DNA of 64,000 bases from Alphaproteobacteria bacterium (GCA_002401695.1 NVTV01000007.1:1-64000); one strand, 5' to 3'; positions 1 through 8,696 are shown, counted from the first letter of the stretch. Translations and numbers: made by a program. The notes: a model not told the origin generated them from the sequence alone.

Positions 1-87
1 ATTTCCCGTTCTCGGGATACGTAAATTGGTAATGTAAAGTCATAACGGCTCTGAGGCTTTAAAGCTAAGCTTCGGTAATTTTGACAC

Positions 88-118
88 TAAAAAAGCCCAG
101 CGCGCTCACGCTGGGCTT
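88..118 (-). terminator. Rho-independent terminator, probably the displaced native ssrA terminator
   Basis: A 9-bp perfect stem (AGCCCAGCG / CGCTGGGCT, 6-nt loop) is followed on the minus strand by a run of T. It lies just outside the left copy of the ssrA 3'-end repeat, where the terminator of minus-strand ssrA would have sat before the island inserted. The hairpin is seen directly. Its assignment to ssrA is inferred from position and orientation. Confidence 0.8.
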
Positions 119-124
119 CTCAAT

Positions 125-142
125 TTGGTGGAGGCGGGGGGA
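125..142. repeat. att direct repeat, left island boundary (copy of ssrA 3' end)
   Basis: TTGGTGGAGGCGGGGGGA is identical over 18 bp to positions 59507-59524, the 3' end of the tmRNA gene. Duplication of the 3' end of ssrA at both ends is the usual footprint of a tyrosine integrase that targets this gene. Chromosomal flank lies to the left and island DNA to the right. Confidence 0.85.
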
Positions 143-385
143 TACGTTTACCGCCAACGTTTCAAAATTATAGCTTTTTATCCCATTGATTAATATGAAT
201 AAATTATTCTAACGGTGTCGGCGAACCAATACGTGATTTCTCAATACGTATGAGTAAAACGTATTAGAAACGTATGTGCAAGCTTTGTAGCGTTGGGCAG
301 CTTGGACGGCGGAGATTGAGTGTCTGGGTTGTAGCAAAACTCTTGGGTTCAGCTTCTCATTAGGGAGTTGAACCAGCGTCCGAAG
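143..385. repeat. Left island terminal region with putative integrase arm sites
   Basis: This stretch is repeated, diverged, at 6786-7030. Shared parts are ATACGTTTACCGC after the G-run, the block TTGATTAATATGAATAAA, the words ACGGTGTCGGCGAAC, and ATGAGTAAAACGTATT followed by AAACGTATG. Similar AAACGTATG and AAACGTACG words lie beside the integrase at 59419-59441, so they may be arm-type binding sites. Positions 361-384 resemble the tmRNA T-arm (GGGAGTTGAAC...CGTCCG). No gene is seen in it. Confidence 0.6.
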
Positions 386-399
386 CGCTGTTCATCTGG

Positions 400-626
400 A
401 GAATGCAATCGGGATGCATTGATTCAAATCGGTGAAGCAGGCACAGTGATTCTTGGGTGCACATGCTGCTGTATACAGTTTGCTTAATCTTGGTCGGCAT
501 TTGGTATCGGCTGAGAATTACTGGTATCTCCGGCTACGTGCCTTTGCGTCTTGGGAAAGGGCAGTGGCAATATAGGAATGCCTAATCGGAATTTGTCTCG
601 ATTTAGGTGGTTAACTTGTCAATACC
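400..626 (+). pseudogene. 3' remnant of an IS6-family transposase with right terminal repeat
   Basis: From about 415 the sequence aligns with the end of the IS6-like element at 5100-5890: the same codons for the C-terminal stretch ending in LRAFASWG, and the same terminus GTTAACTTGTCAATACC at 610-626. The 5' two thirds are absent. No intact reading frame remains. Positions 627-777 to its right hold nothing recognisable. Confidence 0.7.
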
Positions 627-777
627 TCGTTTTCAATTAGCACCTAAATATCGCGTTTTATAATAACGCGAATTTACTGCCAACTTCTTTGCATTAATAA
701 ACCACAACCAGTAATCATCTGGATTGGGCAGTTAGAGCGAAAGCTCACGTACCCATGCCATCTTGCACGCAATCGGC

Positions 778-1698
778 TCAATGTCGTAGCAATTCTATAG
801 ATCGAGCGATGCTCTCCCCATTTTCCTGAATGAAATTCTGGAAGGTTTCAGCTAGTGGCGAGAGATCTTGATTTTCTTTATGAACAGAATACCAAGGCCT
901 TGGTTCTGGAAGCTCCTTTATATTTAGTTCTACGAGAAAACCCGTTCTTAGCTCTAACCATACAGCGTGTTTAGGAATCAGTGAAATTCCAAGTTCCGCC
1001 AATATCGCTTGCTTAATCGCTTCGCTGCTTCCTAACTCCATAATGATATTGACAGATATATTGTGATCAGAGAATAGTTTTTCCGTAGTTATTCTTGTTC
1101 CAGAGCCGTCTTCACGAAGTAAAAAATCTTCATCATTAAGATCGGATAAGTGAATTTTCGTGCGTTTAGCAAGTCTATGTGTAGGTGATGAAACCAGAAC
1201 TAAGGAATTACGCAAAATGGGCAACGCTACAACGCGAGTGTTTTTAGGAGTATGAGCCATGATGGTCAAGTCATCCACTTGATCTTCAATTCGCTCCAGT
1301 ATTCTGAGCCTATTCGCAATGGTCAGCTTAAATCTCACTTCAGGATAAATTTTATGGAATGCTCCGAGTAGATGCGGCACGAAAAATTTTGCACTTGTGA
1401 CCGCTGAGATTTTCAATTCTCCGCTCATACCACACTTCAGTCGAGTAAGTCGAAGATTTACCTTCTGTAGCTCGTCAAAGATTATTTTACATGATGACAA
1501 TAATTCATCGCCTGCAGGGGTAAGGAATTTTCGTCTACCTATACGCTCAAAAAGTGCGATTTCCATCGACTCTTCTAGCTGACTGATCTGGATACTAAGA
1601 GCAGATGGAGTCAAGCACATTGTGTTAGCCGCTTCGCTGAAAGTTTCGTGTTCAGCTACCGCAATCAATAGTTGCAATTGCCTCAATGTAGGTTTCAT
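778..1698 (-). CDS. LysR-family transcriptional regulator
   Basis: A 306-residue LysR-type regulator. The N-terminal winged helix-turn-helix is in residues 1-60 (FSEAANTMCLTPSALSIQIS and the ALFERIGRRKFLTPAG wing), followed by a two-lobe ligand-binding domain. The start at 1698 is preferred over an upstream one at 1743 because it begins immediately before the conserved HTH, and the longer form would run into an inverted repeat that looks like its operator (1724-1741). It is divergent from the carbonic anhydrase-NhaD-Usp genes and probably controls them, as LysR proteins often regulate the adjacent divergent operon. It resembles CbbR/CysB-like regulators in general layout. The effector is unknown, and a link to bicarbonate or pH is inference from the neighbours. 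Confidence 0.9.
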   Translation of the reverse strand: MKPTLRQLQLLIAVAEHETFSEAANTMCLTPSALSIQISQLEESMEIALFERIGRRKFLTPAGDELLSSCKIIFDELQKVNLRLTRLKCGMSGELKISAVTSAKFFVPHLLGAFHKIYPEVRFKLTIANRLRILERIEDQVDDLTIMAHTPKNTRVVALPILRNSLVLVSSPTHRLAKRTKIHLSDLNDEDFLLREDGSGTRITTEKLFSDHNISVNIIMELGSSEAIKQAILAELGISLIPKHAVWLELRTGFLVELNIKELPEPRPWYSVHKENQDLSPLAETFQNFIQENGESIARSIELLRH

Positions 1699-1723
1699 CT
1701 TCTGACTCCATCGAAAGCTATAT

Positions 1724-1741
1724 GTTATACTAAAGTATAAC
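1724..1741. promoter_or_regulatory. Putative LysR operator
   Basis: GTTATACTAAAGTATAAC is a perfect inverted repeat with a 4-bp centre, containing an AT-rich dyad typical of LysR-type recognition sites. It lies between the divergent LysR and carbonic anhydrase genes. Confidence 0.6.
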
Positions 1742-1856
1742 AATAAGGTAAATATATTTTACTAATATTTATGTTGTAAATCCGCTAAATTCCCCCCATT
1801 AGACAAAGCGTACACATCTGTGTGGCTCCGAATTTGTTCCTGCATAGAGAAAACAT

Positions 1857-2546
1857 GTGATTGAAATATTGCTGCAACGCTACCGCAGTAAGCCTAGTAG
1901 CTGCTTCTACAATGATAGAGCTAGGAAAATGCAGTTGCTTGATGGTGTTGAAGTTGCTCAATCACCGATAGCAGCAATTGTTTCTTGCAGTGATGCTCAG
2001 TTGGAACCAAGTCGATTATTCGGGGTGTATCCCGGCGAAGTTTTCTCGATTCGTAATATTGCTAATCTGGTACCTACCTATTCGAATGCTCAATTCCCTA
2101 GTGAAACTGTTTCAGGGTTGGAGTTTGCAGTTAAAGATTTACAGGTACCGCATATAGTTATTCTAGGGCATAGCAACTGTGCGGGCATTCAAACTCTAAT
2201 GTCCCTTCCCAGTTCTTCAGCAAGCGATAGTCAGGTTGATCGCTGGGTTCGGCAAGCGGAGCCAGCGCGCGATAAATCGCGAAATGTCCGTGACGCTTTT
2301 TTCTTGGCAACACAGAACCCATCCTATGAGCACGCTTCGATTTGTTTGTCGCTGCGCAGATTGGCTAGTTATCCGTGGATAGAAAGTCTTGTTAAAAAGG
2401 GGAAGCTATCTCTGCATGGTTGGCACTTTGATTTTTGTGGCGACGAACTGGATCGTTATTGTCCAGAAAGGCAGCGCTTTATTAGTGATGAAAGATCTAC
2501 TAAAGCCAAATCAACGATATTCAGGAAGCGCTATGTATTTAAGTGA
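1857..2546 (+). CDS. Beta-class carbonic anhydrase with an atypical active site
   Basis: A 229-residue beta-carbonic anhydrase (CO2 + H2O to bicarbonate + H+). Zinc ligands are recognisable: Cys and Asp in VSCSDAQ near residue 44, and His and Cys in GHSNCAG near residue 104. The usual CSDSR/CSDAR motif reads CSDAQ here, so the Arg of the catalytic Asp-Arg dyad is replaced by Gln. Activity could be altered, or the protein could serve another role. It starts at GTG. An ATG three bases upstream is immediately followed by a stop in its own frame. The gene ends 9 bp before nhaD, suggesting co-transcription. Bicarbonate or proton production coupled to a Na+/H+ antiporter is a plausible joint role but is inferred. 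Confidence 0.85.
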   Translation: MIEILLQRYRSKPSSCFYNDRARKMQLLDGVEVAQSPIAAIVSCSDAQLEPSRLFGVYPGEVFSIRNIANLVPTYSNAQFPSETVSGLEFAVKDLQVPHIVILGHSNCAGIQTLMSLPSSSASDSQVDRWVRQAEPARDKSRNVRDAFFLATQNPSYEHASICLSLRRLASYPWIESLVKKGKLSLHGWHFDFCGDELDRYCPERQRFISDERSTKAKSTIFRKRYVFK

Positions 2547-2555
2547 GAAAGTAAA

Positions 2556-3920
2556 ATGGAATTAACAACTCATTGGGCTGGGTTGCTAGCTCTCGTGATT
2601 TTCTTCGGCGCCTACACTCTTGTTATTTTTGAGGAAAATATTCACCTACGGAAATCCAAGCCGGTTATAGTGGCCGCCGGATTTATCTGGATGTTGGTCG
2701 CCGTGGCGTATGTAAGTATTGACAACACTCATGCGGCAGAGGAACTGATCGGGAAGAGCTTGCTGGAATTTACAGAATTATTCCTGTTTCTCCTAGCGGC
2801 GATGACCTATGTAAACACCATGCAAGAGAGAGGAATTTTTTCGGTGTTGCGTGCGTGGTTGATCAATCAAAAGTATTCATTACGCAAAATATTCTGGATC
2901 ACCGGCACAATCGCGTTTTTTATGTCACCAATCGCTGACAACCTAACCACGGCCCTCGTAATGGCTACTGTGATTATTTCGGTTGGCGGTGAGAACCGGA
3001 AATTCGTGGTTCTAGGCTGTATCAATATCGTTGTTGCCGCAAATGCTGGCGGTGCATTTAGTCCCTTCGGTGACATTACGACCCTTATGGTTTGGCAGCA
3101 GGGGTTGGTGGAATTTACAGAATTCTTCGCCCTTGTATTGCCGTCATTAGTTAACTGGCTGGTTACAGCTGGAATATTGTCACTTGCGGTGTCATCTGCT
3201 CAACCTGAAAACGTGCAAGAGGAACAAGCTCAATTACAATATGGTGCCTGGGTTGTTGTAGCACTGTTTTTGCTAACCATTGTAATGGCTGTATCAGTTC
3301 ATAACTTTCTACACCTACCGCCGGTACTTGGCATGATGACTGGCCTGGGTTTCTTGCAACTGTTTGGGTACCACCTACAGCAACGAGATCGGACCAATAG
3401 CCAGGTTGTCGTTGATGGCTCACCTTTAAGCATCACCACCTCTCGTGATGCCGATATCGAAACCAGTAAAAACTTCTATGACATCTACAAAAATCTGCAG
3501 AAAGCCGAGTGGGACACATTGATGTTTTTCTACGGCGTGATTCTGTGTGTCGGTGGCCTCGGCGCCTTCGGGTATTTGGCATTAGTATCCGAACTCATGT
3601 ATACCGATTTGGGACCAACTACCACCAACATTTTGGTGGGATTTGCGTCGGCGATTGTCGACAATATTCCAGTTATGTTCGCTGTACTTGAGATGAATCC
3701 CGAGATGAGCCGGTTCCAATGGTTGTTGGTAACACTGACTGCGGGTGTGGGTGGTTCAATGCTTTCAATAGGGTCCGCGGCTGGAGTTGCTGTTATGGGT
3801 CAAGCGCGAGGCGTGTATACATTTTTCTCACATCTGAAATGGTCTTGGGCTATCGCCCTAGGCTATGTCGCTAGCATCGCAGTACATTTTATGCTCAACG
3901 GTGATGGATTCAAGCTTTAA
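2556..3920 (+). CDS. nhaD: Na+/H+ antiporter, NhaD family
   Basis: A 454-residue polytopic inner-membrane protein with about 12 hydrophobic segments. The family hallmark SPIADNLTTALVMA is near residue 124, and a second half-repeat element AIVDNIPVMFAVLEMNP is near residue 365, as expected for the inverted-repeat fold of the ion transporter superfamily. NhaD proteins exchange Na+ (or Li+) for H+ and are common in marine and alkaliphilic bacteria. It is preceded by a good ribosome binding site (GAGAAAG) and sits directly behind the carbonic anhydrase gene. Linkage to a carbonic anhydrase and a universal stress protein suggests a pH/sodium homeostasis unit, which is inferred. Confidence 0.92.
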   Translation: MELTTHWAGLLALVIFFGAYTLVIFEENIHLRKSKPVIVAAGFIWMLVAVAYVSIDNTHAAEELIGKSLLEFTELFLFLLAAMTYVNTMQERGIFSVLRAWLINQKYSLRKIFWITGTIAFFMSPIADNLTTALVMATVIISVGGENRKFVVLGCINIVVAANAGGAFSPFGDITTLMVWQQGLVEFTEFFALVLPSLVNWLVTAGILSLAVSSAQPENVQEEQAQLQYGAWVVVALFLLTIVMAVSVHNFLHLPPVLGMMTGLGFLQLFGYHLQQRDRTNSQVVVDGSPLSITTSRDADIETSKNFYDIYKNLQKAEWDTLMFFYGVILCVGGLGAFGYLALVSELMYTDLGPTTTNILVGFASAIVDNIPVMFAVLEMNPEMSRFQWLLVTLTAGVGGSMLSIGSAAGVAVMGQARGVYTFFSHLKWSWAIALGYVASIAVHFMLNGDGFKL

Positions 3921-4015
3921 ACACTTGTGAAATTACACCTATGACGGTTCAAGTTTGGAATGTCCTTGGATCGTAATAAGCGCCACTCCTCATTCAATTA
4001 ATTAGAGAAACGCTA

Positions 4016-5008
4016 ATGGACGCCATACCTAAAATCCTAATCGCATTTGATCTTTGTAATGATTATCGCGAAGAGTCAAACCAAGTCCCCGTCGAAGTTA
4101 GGAATGCGATACGGCTTATTTCTAACAAGCAAACGGCACAAATATTCCTTGTAGGTTGCGGGATCGAAGAACATTTGGGCGACAGTTATTCCAAACTTGA
4201 AAATGAAGCTAATGCCAACCGTAAGAGGTTTTGTAAAATTCTTGAAGGTCGATTACAGAGCATCGCTGACAACCTAATAACAAAAGGCTATCGGGTGACA
4301 ACCACAATTATTAGTACGCACCATCCCTTCGCTCAAGTTGCTCAATTGAGCGAAGAGTTCGATGCAGATCTGGTAGTTCAACATGTCAACGCACGCGATG
4401 CTTCAAAACTCCGGGACGCAGCCTATGGTAGCTGGCAATTAGCACGAGTTTGTCGGCGACCACTACTATTCGTTAGAGACAGTGACTGGCAAGAATCTCC
4501 AGTAATAGTGACAACATCTGATTCGATGCCTAGTTATTACAGCACTACTCAGGGCGGCTCACTGAGCCTGTATGTGACATGTCACGTAAAAATGAAACTG
4601 CGCGAGAATTTACAGGTAGTACATGCCTATTCTGAATTTCCGTGGCCCTTTGGTAATGCCAAGTTGTTGAATAAGTTTTTAAAAAGGCAACACAAAAAGG
4701 CTTTTGTAGAATTGCTGGCCCCTTTCCGAGTAGCTTCGGAAGCGGTTCATTTACTTGACCAAGTGCCACAGTACGCCCTATCGCACTATAATGAAAAACT
4801 GAAGCCAGATATTGTCATTATGAATTCAGATTCCAGATCAAGGTTTATAGACGCAATAATCGGAAATCCTACAAAAGGAATGCTGGACTATCTGCAGACA
4901 GATCTATTGATAATTAGGCGAAATTATTTGAACGAGAACGCTAAAAAAAGTATCAAAAATCATTTTGAGCAGACATGCTCGGGTAAGATGAGTTTATCAG
5001 AACGATAA
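4016..5008 (+). CDS. Universal stress protein, tandem UspE-like
   Basis: A 330-residue cytoplasmic protein with two Usp-type alpha/beta halves. The first begins PKILIAFDLC and ends in the HVNARD/RPLLFVRDSD region, and the second spans about 165-315 and ends LLIIRRNY. The length matches UspE-type double-domain proteins. ATP-binding glycines are not clearly preserved. It follows nhaD after 95 bp and is probably in the same unit. Usp proteins often accompany transporters as regulatory or stress partners, but a specific function cannot be read from sequence. Confidence 0.75.
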   Translation: MDAIPKILIAFDLCNDYREESNQVPVEVRNAIRLISNKQTAQIFLVGCGIEEHLGDSYSKLENEANANRKRFCKILEGRLQSIADNLITKGYRVTTTIISTHHPFAQVAQLSEEFDADLVVQHVNARDASKLRDAAYGSWQLARVCRRPLLFVRDSDWQESPVIVTTSDSMPSYYSTTQGGSLSLYVTCHVKMKLRENLQVVHAYSEFPWPFGNAKLLNKFLKRQHKKAFVELLAPFRVASEAVHLLDQVPQYALSHYNEKLKPDIVIMNSDSRSRFIDAIIGNPTKGMLDYLQTDLLIIRRNYLNENAKKSIKNHFEQTCSGKMSLSER

Positions 5009-5099
5009 ATGGCAGTGACAGGTGCTTGCTACATGAGCGTGATAATTCATTTCAATGTTGAGAAGGACAGTTGAGAATGGGACTATTAACAGAAAGTAA

Positions 5100-5890
5100 G
5101 GTACTGACAATTTAACTCTCCATCTGTCAGAATCCGAGCGTGATTTCTACAACAGTGATGTATAAGCGCCATCGATTTCCTCCTGAAATCATTCAATATG
5201 CGGTCTGGCTTTACCACCGATTCAACCTCAGTCATCGTGATATCGAAGATTTGATGTAACAACGTGGCATTGAGGTGAGCTACGAAGCTGTTTGATTGTG
5301 GTGCAATAAGTTCGGGCCTAAATTTGCGCGCAGGTTGCGGCGCAAACATCTAGTATATGGTGATACTTTCTTCATTGATGAGGTATTTGTAAAGATTCAA
5401 GGGAAACAACTTTACCTTTGGAGGGCAGTGGACCAGGATGGCAAGGTAGTTGATGTATTCTTGCAGAAGAGGCGGGATGGCAAGGCCGTAAAGCGCTTCT
5501 TTAGGTGATTATTGCGTAAACGCAAAGGCGAACCCAGGAGAATCGTCACGGACAAAATGCGAAGCTACAACGTGGCTCACCGAGAACCGATACCAGAGAT
5601 GATTCACGATACAACGCAATACGCCAACTATCGAGTTGAGTTGTCGCACTAGCCAACACGAGTGAGGGAGCGGGGAATGCGTAATTTCAAATCGATGTAT
5701 CAGGCGCAACGTTTTTTAGGCGCCCATGCAGCTGCATATAATTTGTTCAATCTCGGTCGGCACTTGGTATCAGCTGAGGACTATCGGTATTTTCGGCTGC
5801 GTGCGTTTGCGTCTTGGGGAAAAGCCGCGGCGATATAGGAATGGCTAAATGCGATTTATCATCGATTTGAGTAGTTAACTTGTCAATACC
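5100..5890 (+). mobile_element. IS6-family insertion sequence, inactivated
   Basis: A 791-bp element with terminal inverted repeats: GGTACTGACAATTTAAC at the left, and GTTAACTTGTCAATACC at the right. Size and transposase match the IS6 (IS26-like) family. Related ends or fragments occur at 400-626, 16243-16371 and 33866-34061, so the family has been active repeatedly in this island. The flanking 8 bp are not an exact target duplication, which fits deletion or replicative adjacency. Confidence 0.85.
5158..5838 (+). pseudogene. IS6-family DDE transposase pseudogene
   Basis: A single frame of 227 codons reads through as an IS6 transposase: N-terminal MYKRHRFPPE, HTH-like YHRFNLSHRDIEDLM, the first catalytic Asp in GDTFFIDEVFVK, YLWRAVDQDGKVVDVFLQ, a second Asp in RRIVTDK, and the C-terminal LGRHLVSAEDY. 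Four in-frame stops (TAA, TGA, TGA, TAG) interrupt it, and the third catalytic residue region is damaged. The mixture of stop types, at non-Cys positions, argues for decay and not for recoding. Confidence 0.85.
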
Positions 5891-6785
5891 GAAGGAGTCA
5901 ATGCAGCTTCTCGTTGATGCTGTGACTATTTTGAGCGCTCCCCAAGAGAAGATATATCTATCTCTTATCTAATCAGGATACCGTTCACTCGACCTTGAAT
6001 CGGAGAACCAAATACAATTTCGGCGTGATCTGTATGCGGCATTGTCTCCTAACGGTAAAGCGGCGTTTGATGAAAGAATGGAAGCCGCTCATTTGCGTGG
6101 AAGTGTCGGGACAGGGTTTACACATCGCCAACCCGCTTCTGATGGTGTAGCAGATGAAGAAGCGTACTTTCTGAAATTTGCTCGTGGTTGCGTAAATGTA
6201 AAAACATGCAAAAAGAAATGGAAGCTGAAAATTGGATTGAAGAGCCTGGAGTGACTGCTATCCATATCAATTCAAAAGGAGTCTAGGAGTGAAACTAGCA
6301 ATCAATATAGGTCTATTAGGGAGGCTGACAAGTTAATTCGCTATAGTAGATATTGCATTCGAATTTCATAGAAAAATGGTAGCTCATCGGTGACTACATT
6401 ACTGCTATTTCCAGTATAAGTATTACGGGAGGCAGTTTCTCTCCGCCCCATCCCTTCAGCTTAAGCTCGACTCCACTAGGCGGGCTTAGATTCCATTGGC
6501 TAACTACTAGCAGTGATCTTTAAACCCCGCTATGAAGCGTCTAGTGACGTCTGAGAGGGTGTTCGGGCTTCCCATCCTTTGCTGGATAATGAAAAGCGTA
6601 AATAATCTAATCAGGTGATAGCGTTTCTCTTGAACGCCTTAGTTACGGCGGAATTCGTAATTTGTAAATACAAACGGGTTCGGCGAGCTTATTCGTTTCG
6701 CGTCCAATATGAACATAAATCAGTTTTGTGGGTTTCAAGTATTTGAAGCGAATGGTTATTCTGGGATAAGCGGTGGGCCAGGGGG
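5891..6785. other. Decayed region with fragmentary reading frames
   Basis: There is no intact gene. About 5991-6254 holds a frame encoding SPNGKAAFDERMEAAHLRG, whose end appears to continue in another frame (MQKEMEAENWIEEPG), as if frameshifted. The family is not recognised. At 6314-6331 the words GGCTGACAAGTTAATT resemble an IS6 terminal repeat without a partner. The remainder shows no promoter, RNA or repeat that I can support. Confidence 0.4.
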
Positions 6786-7030
6786 GGGATACGTTAACCG
6801 CTACACTTTTAAAAATACAGCCTTTTAATCAATTGATTAATATGAATAAATAATTTCAACGGTGTCGGCGAACTCATACATCTTTTCTTGAAGCGTATGA
6901 GTAAAACGTATTGCAAACGTATGGGTTGTGAAGCATGAGACACGAGTATCCTCACAGAGTCGTAAGGCCGTCCTGTAGAGCCGAATACCTCCGGCTCAGT
7001 TTCTCATTTGGGAGTTGAGCCGGCGTCTGA
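6786..7030. repeat. Internal, decayed copy of the island left end (secondary att region)
   Basis: Diverged direct repeat of 136-385. A G-run followed by ATACGTTAACCGC, then TTGATTAATATGAATAAA, ACGGTGTCGGCGAAC, ATGAGTAAAACGTATTGC and AAACGTATGGG, and finally TTTCTCATTTGGGAGTTGAGCC matching the left copy. Just before it, GGTGGGCCAGGGGGG looks like a degraded att core. It probably marks the left end of a second element of the same integrase type. Confidence 0.65.
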
Positions 7031-7097
7031 CATACCTCGAAAAACTTCAAAGAAGGTAAATTCGAACCTCATGGGTTCGAATTTGTAATCAAGATAC

Positions 7098-7355
7098 TTG
7101 GAAGATCACAATTTACTTCTTGATGTGAAGACAGGTGATAAGCATGTGCTCTGTAGCCTACGGCATACATACGCTACATTGAAAGGCACGGCAATTCACA
7201 CACTGGCTACGCATATGGGAACTAGTGTGCAAATTATCGAAAAGCACTATAATCTTTTGAAGGTGAGGGAAGCTAAAGTTCAATTGCGGGGTGAGAACGT
7301 AGGGGCCTTACTGCGCAGTCTCGGAAATATTGATGGGGCTTATAAACTGAAGTAG
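7098..7355 (+). pseudogene. C-terminal remnant of a tyrosine recombinase
   Basis: An 85-residue frame shows the last catalytic boxes of a phage-type integrase: SLRHTYAT (HxxR-like, with the first His replaced), THMGTSVQIIEKHY with a candidate nucleophile Tyr in KHYNLL. The N-terminal arm-binding and core-binding domains and the first catalytic Arg are absent. It lies just inside the secondary att-like repeat, consistent with an older integrated element that has decayed. Confidence 0.7.
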
Positions 7356-7523
7356 GGCTAGGGGTTGGGCACCACCGACACGAGGATTTCCACTAGGCAG
7401 CGTGACCGATTCCTCATTTATATCAACGAGTCTAAGTAGCGAAATTTACGTGTGCTATATAAGAGTATGCTTCGGATTTTGTGGTAATTAGTCATAAAAA
7501 GCTGAGAATTAATTAAAGAGCAC

Positions 7524-7554
7524 TTGCTCCTGTAGTAGGTACAGATGATATATT
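7524..7554 (+). promoter_or_regulatory. MerR-type promoter/operator for the UxxU selenoprotein gene
   Basis: TTGCTC, a 19-bp spacer, then TATATT. The spacer contains the dyad CTGTAGTAGGTACAG (7530-7544). Spacers of 19-20 bp with a dyad between -35 and -10 are the signature of MerR-family activation. The same 15-bp dyad occurs at 16191-16205, in front of another selenoprotein gene. Confidence 0.75.
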
Positions 7555-7604
7555 GACGGCTATCAGTATTTTGACTTCCAATAATAGATGATGGCTCACT
7601 CTTA

Positions 7605-8312
7605 ATGCGATCCCCAAAAACTAAATGGCTAATAGCCTTTTCCTTCTTAATGGCTCCACTGTTAGCGTCCTTGGTGTCTCAGGCGGCTGCTGTTGAGAAT
7701 GAGTTATCCACGGTCACTCTATTCGTCGAAGGTATGATGAAAAGCCGTGGCGGCGTTACTTGACTAAGCTGACCTAATAGCGTCGTAGCGGCTCTGTCAG
7801 AGCTCGCAGGAATAGATTCAGAAGATAATGTTGAAGTTTTTCTCGACAGGGATGCCTTCACCGTGAATTATGATGAGTCACAAGTATCCTTGGAGGAAAT
7901 GTATAAGGCTATTTCCGATCTCGGGTACAGCCCTGGTATTGAAGAAAAACAATCGGATGATTCTTCGAATGAGAACCGTAGTGCCGTTCCTGATCTAGTC
8001 GTGTTAGCTCTCAATGAAGCTGCAGAAGACGGGAAATTGGTGCTTCTGGATTTTTATGCTGAGTGGTGTATCGCATGCAAAGCACTCGATGAAAGCGTGT
8101 TTAGCCAGCCGTCTGTAATTAGTGCGCTCGACAATTATGTATTTCTTAAAATTGACACCGACTTGCATGAAGCAGTCGCGGCTTACTACGACGTTGTAGG
8201 CATGCCTACTTTAGTTATATTGGGCCTGAGGGGCGATGAGATACACAGGTCTATCGGTATGCTTGATCCTGAAGAATTTGCCCAGAAGCTAGTCGAGTTA
8301 TTCGAGAAATAG
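7605..8312 (+). CDS. Selenoprotein: exported HMA domain (UxxU) fused to thioredoxin-like domain
   Basis: Read through two in-frame TGA codons (7761-7763, 7770-7772) this is a 235-residue protein. Residues 1-30 look like a signal peptide (LIAFSFLMAPLLASLVSQAAA). An HMA domain follows: STVTLFVEGM, then VT-U53-LS-U56-PNSVVAALSELAGI, aligning the TGAs with both Cys of the MerP CxxC metal site. Residues 110-235 are a thioredoxin/DsbD-gamma-like domain with LLDFYAEWCIAC (C155, C158) and a cis-Pro in VGMPTLVI. The frame is otherwise open, the spacing fits the HMA fold, and a hairpin follows the second TGA. It is convergent with merR (15-bp overlap) and has its own MerR-type promoter. Inferred role: periplasmic Hg(II) capture by two selenols with a built-in thiol reductant. 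No clear ribosome binding site precedes the ATG. Confidence 0.8.
7788..7807 (+). promoter_or_regulatory. Candidate bacterial SECIS hairpin (UxxU gene)
   Basis: GCTCT-GTC-AGAGC (7791-7803), extended by GCG/CGC with a one-base bulge. The apical loop starts with G and lies 23 nt after the second TGA and 32 nt after the first, within the usual 16-37 nt window, so one element could serve both codons. Confidence 0.6.
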
Positions 8313-8696
8313 ACTGTCAATGATCGGGCATTTGGGTTTATTTCCCTGGCCGCACTGGCTAGCCATCTGTAGTAACTCTCTTTCCATAATTTTTAGCTGT
8401 TTTATTTTTTCGCTCACTCCTATAGCCTGTTCGAGTGTTCTGTCGTGAATCTGTTTGCATGTGAAGCGGCCAGTATCCACAAGCTCTAACAAATTGACGA
8501 TTTCCTTCAACGAATATCCAAACCCACGGCATTTGTGAATGAAATTTAACATGCGAACATCAGACCCATCATAAACCCTTCTTCCTCCCCCATTGCGCAT
8601 TGGTTTGGGTAAGATTGACTCTCTTTCATAATAGCGAATTGTCTCAATATGGACGCCTGTTTGATCAGAAAGTGTTCCAATTTGCATTGTCTTCAT
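8298..8696 (-). CDS. merR: Mercury-responsive regulator MerR (first copy)
   Basis: A 132-residue MerR-family regulator. The N-terminal HTH reads IGTLSDQTGVHIETIRYYER. Three Cys match the Hg(II)-binding set of MerR (Cys82, Cys117, Cys126 in Tn21 numbering): one in GRFTCKQIHD and two in SQCGQGNKPKCPIID. The start at 8696 gives the usual N-terminus. A longer frame begins at 8756 without support. It is divergent from merC across a MerR-type promoter at 8814-8844, and its 3' end overlaps the 3' end of the UxxU selenoprotein gene on the other strand. It probably activates merC and perhaps both selenoprotein promoters. Confidence 0.9.
   Translation of the reverse strand: MKTMQIGTLSDQTGVHIETIRYYERESILPKPMRNGGGRRVYDGSDVRMLNFIHKCRGFGYSLKEIVNLLELVDTGRFTCKQIHDRTLEQAIGVSEKIKQLKIMERELLQMASQCGQGNKPKCPIIDSLFLE

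Noticed and set aside
5158-5838. In-frame TGA codons in the IS6 transposase as selenocysteine
   Set aside because: TAA and TAG also interrupt the same frame and the TGAs are not at Cys positions, so this is ordinary decay.
7863-8312. Stand-alone thioredoxin gene starting at GTG/ATG near 7863
   Set aside because: The frame continues upstream through two TGA codons into a complete HMA domain with a signal peptide; starting at 7863 would cut the HMA fold in half.
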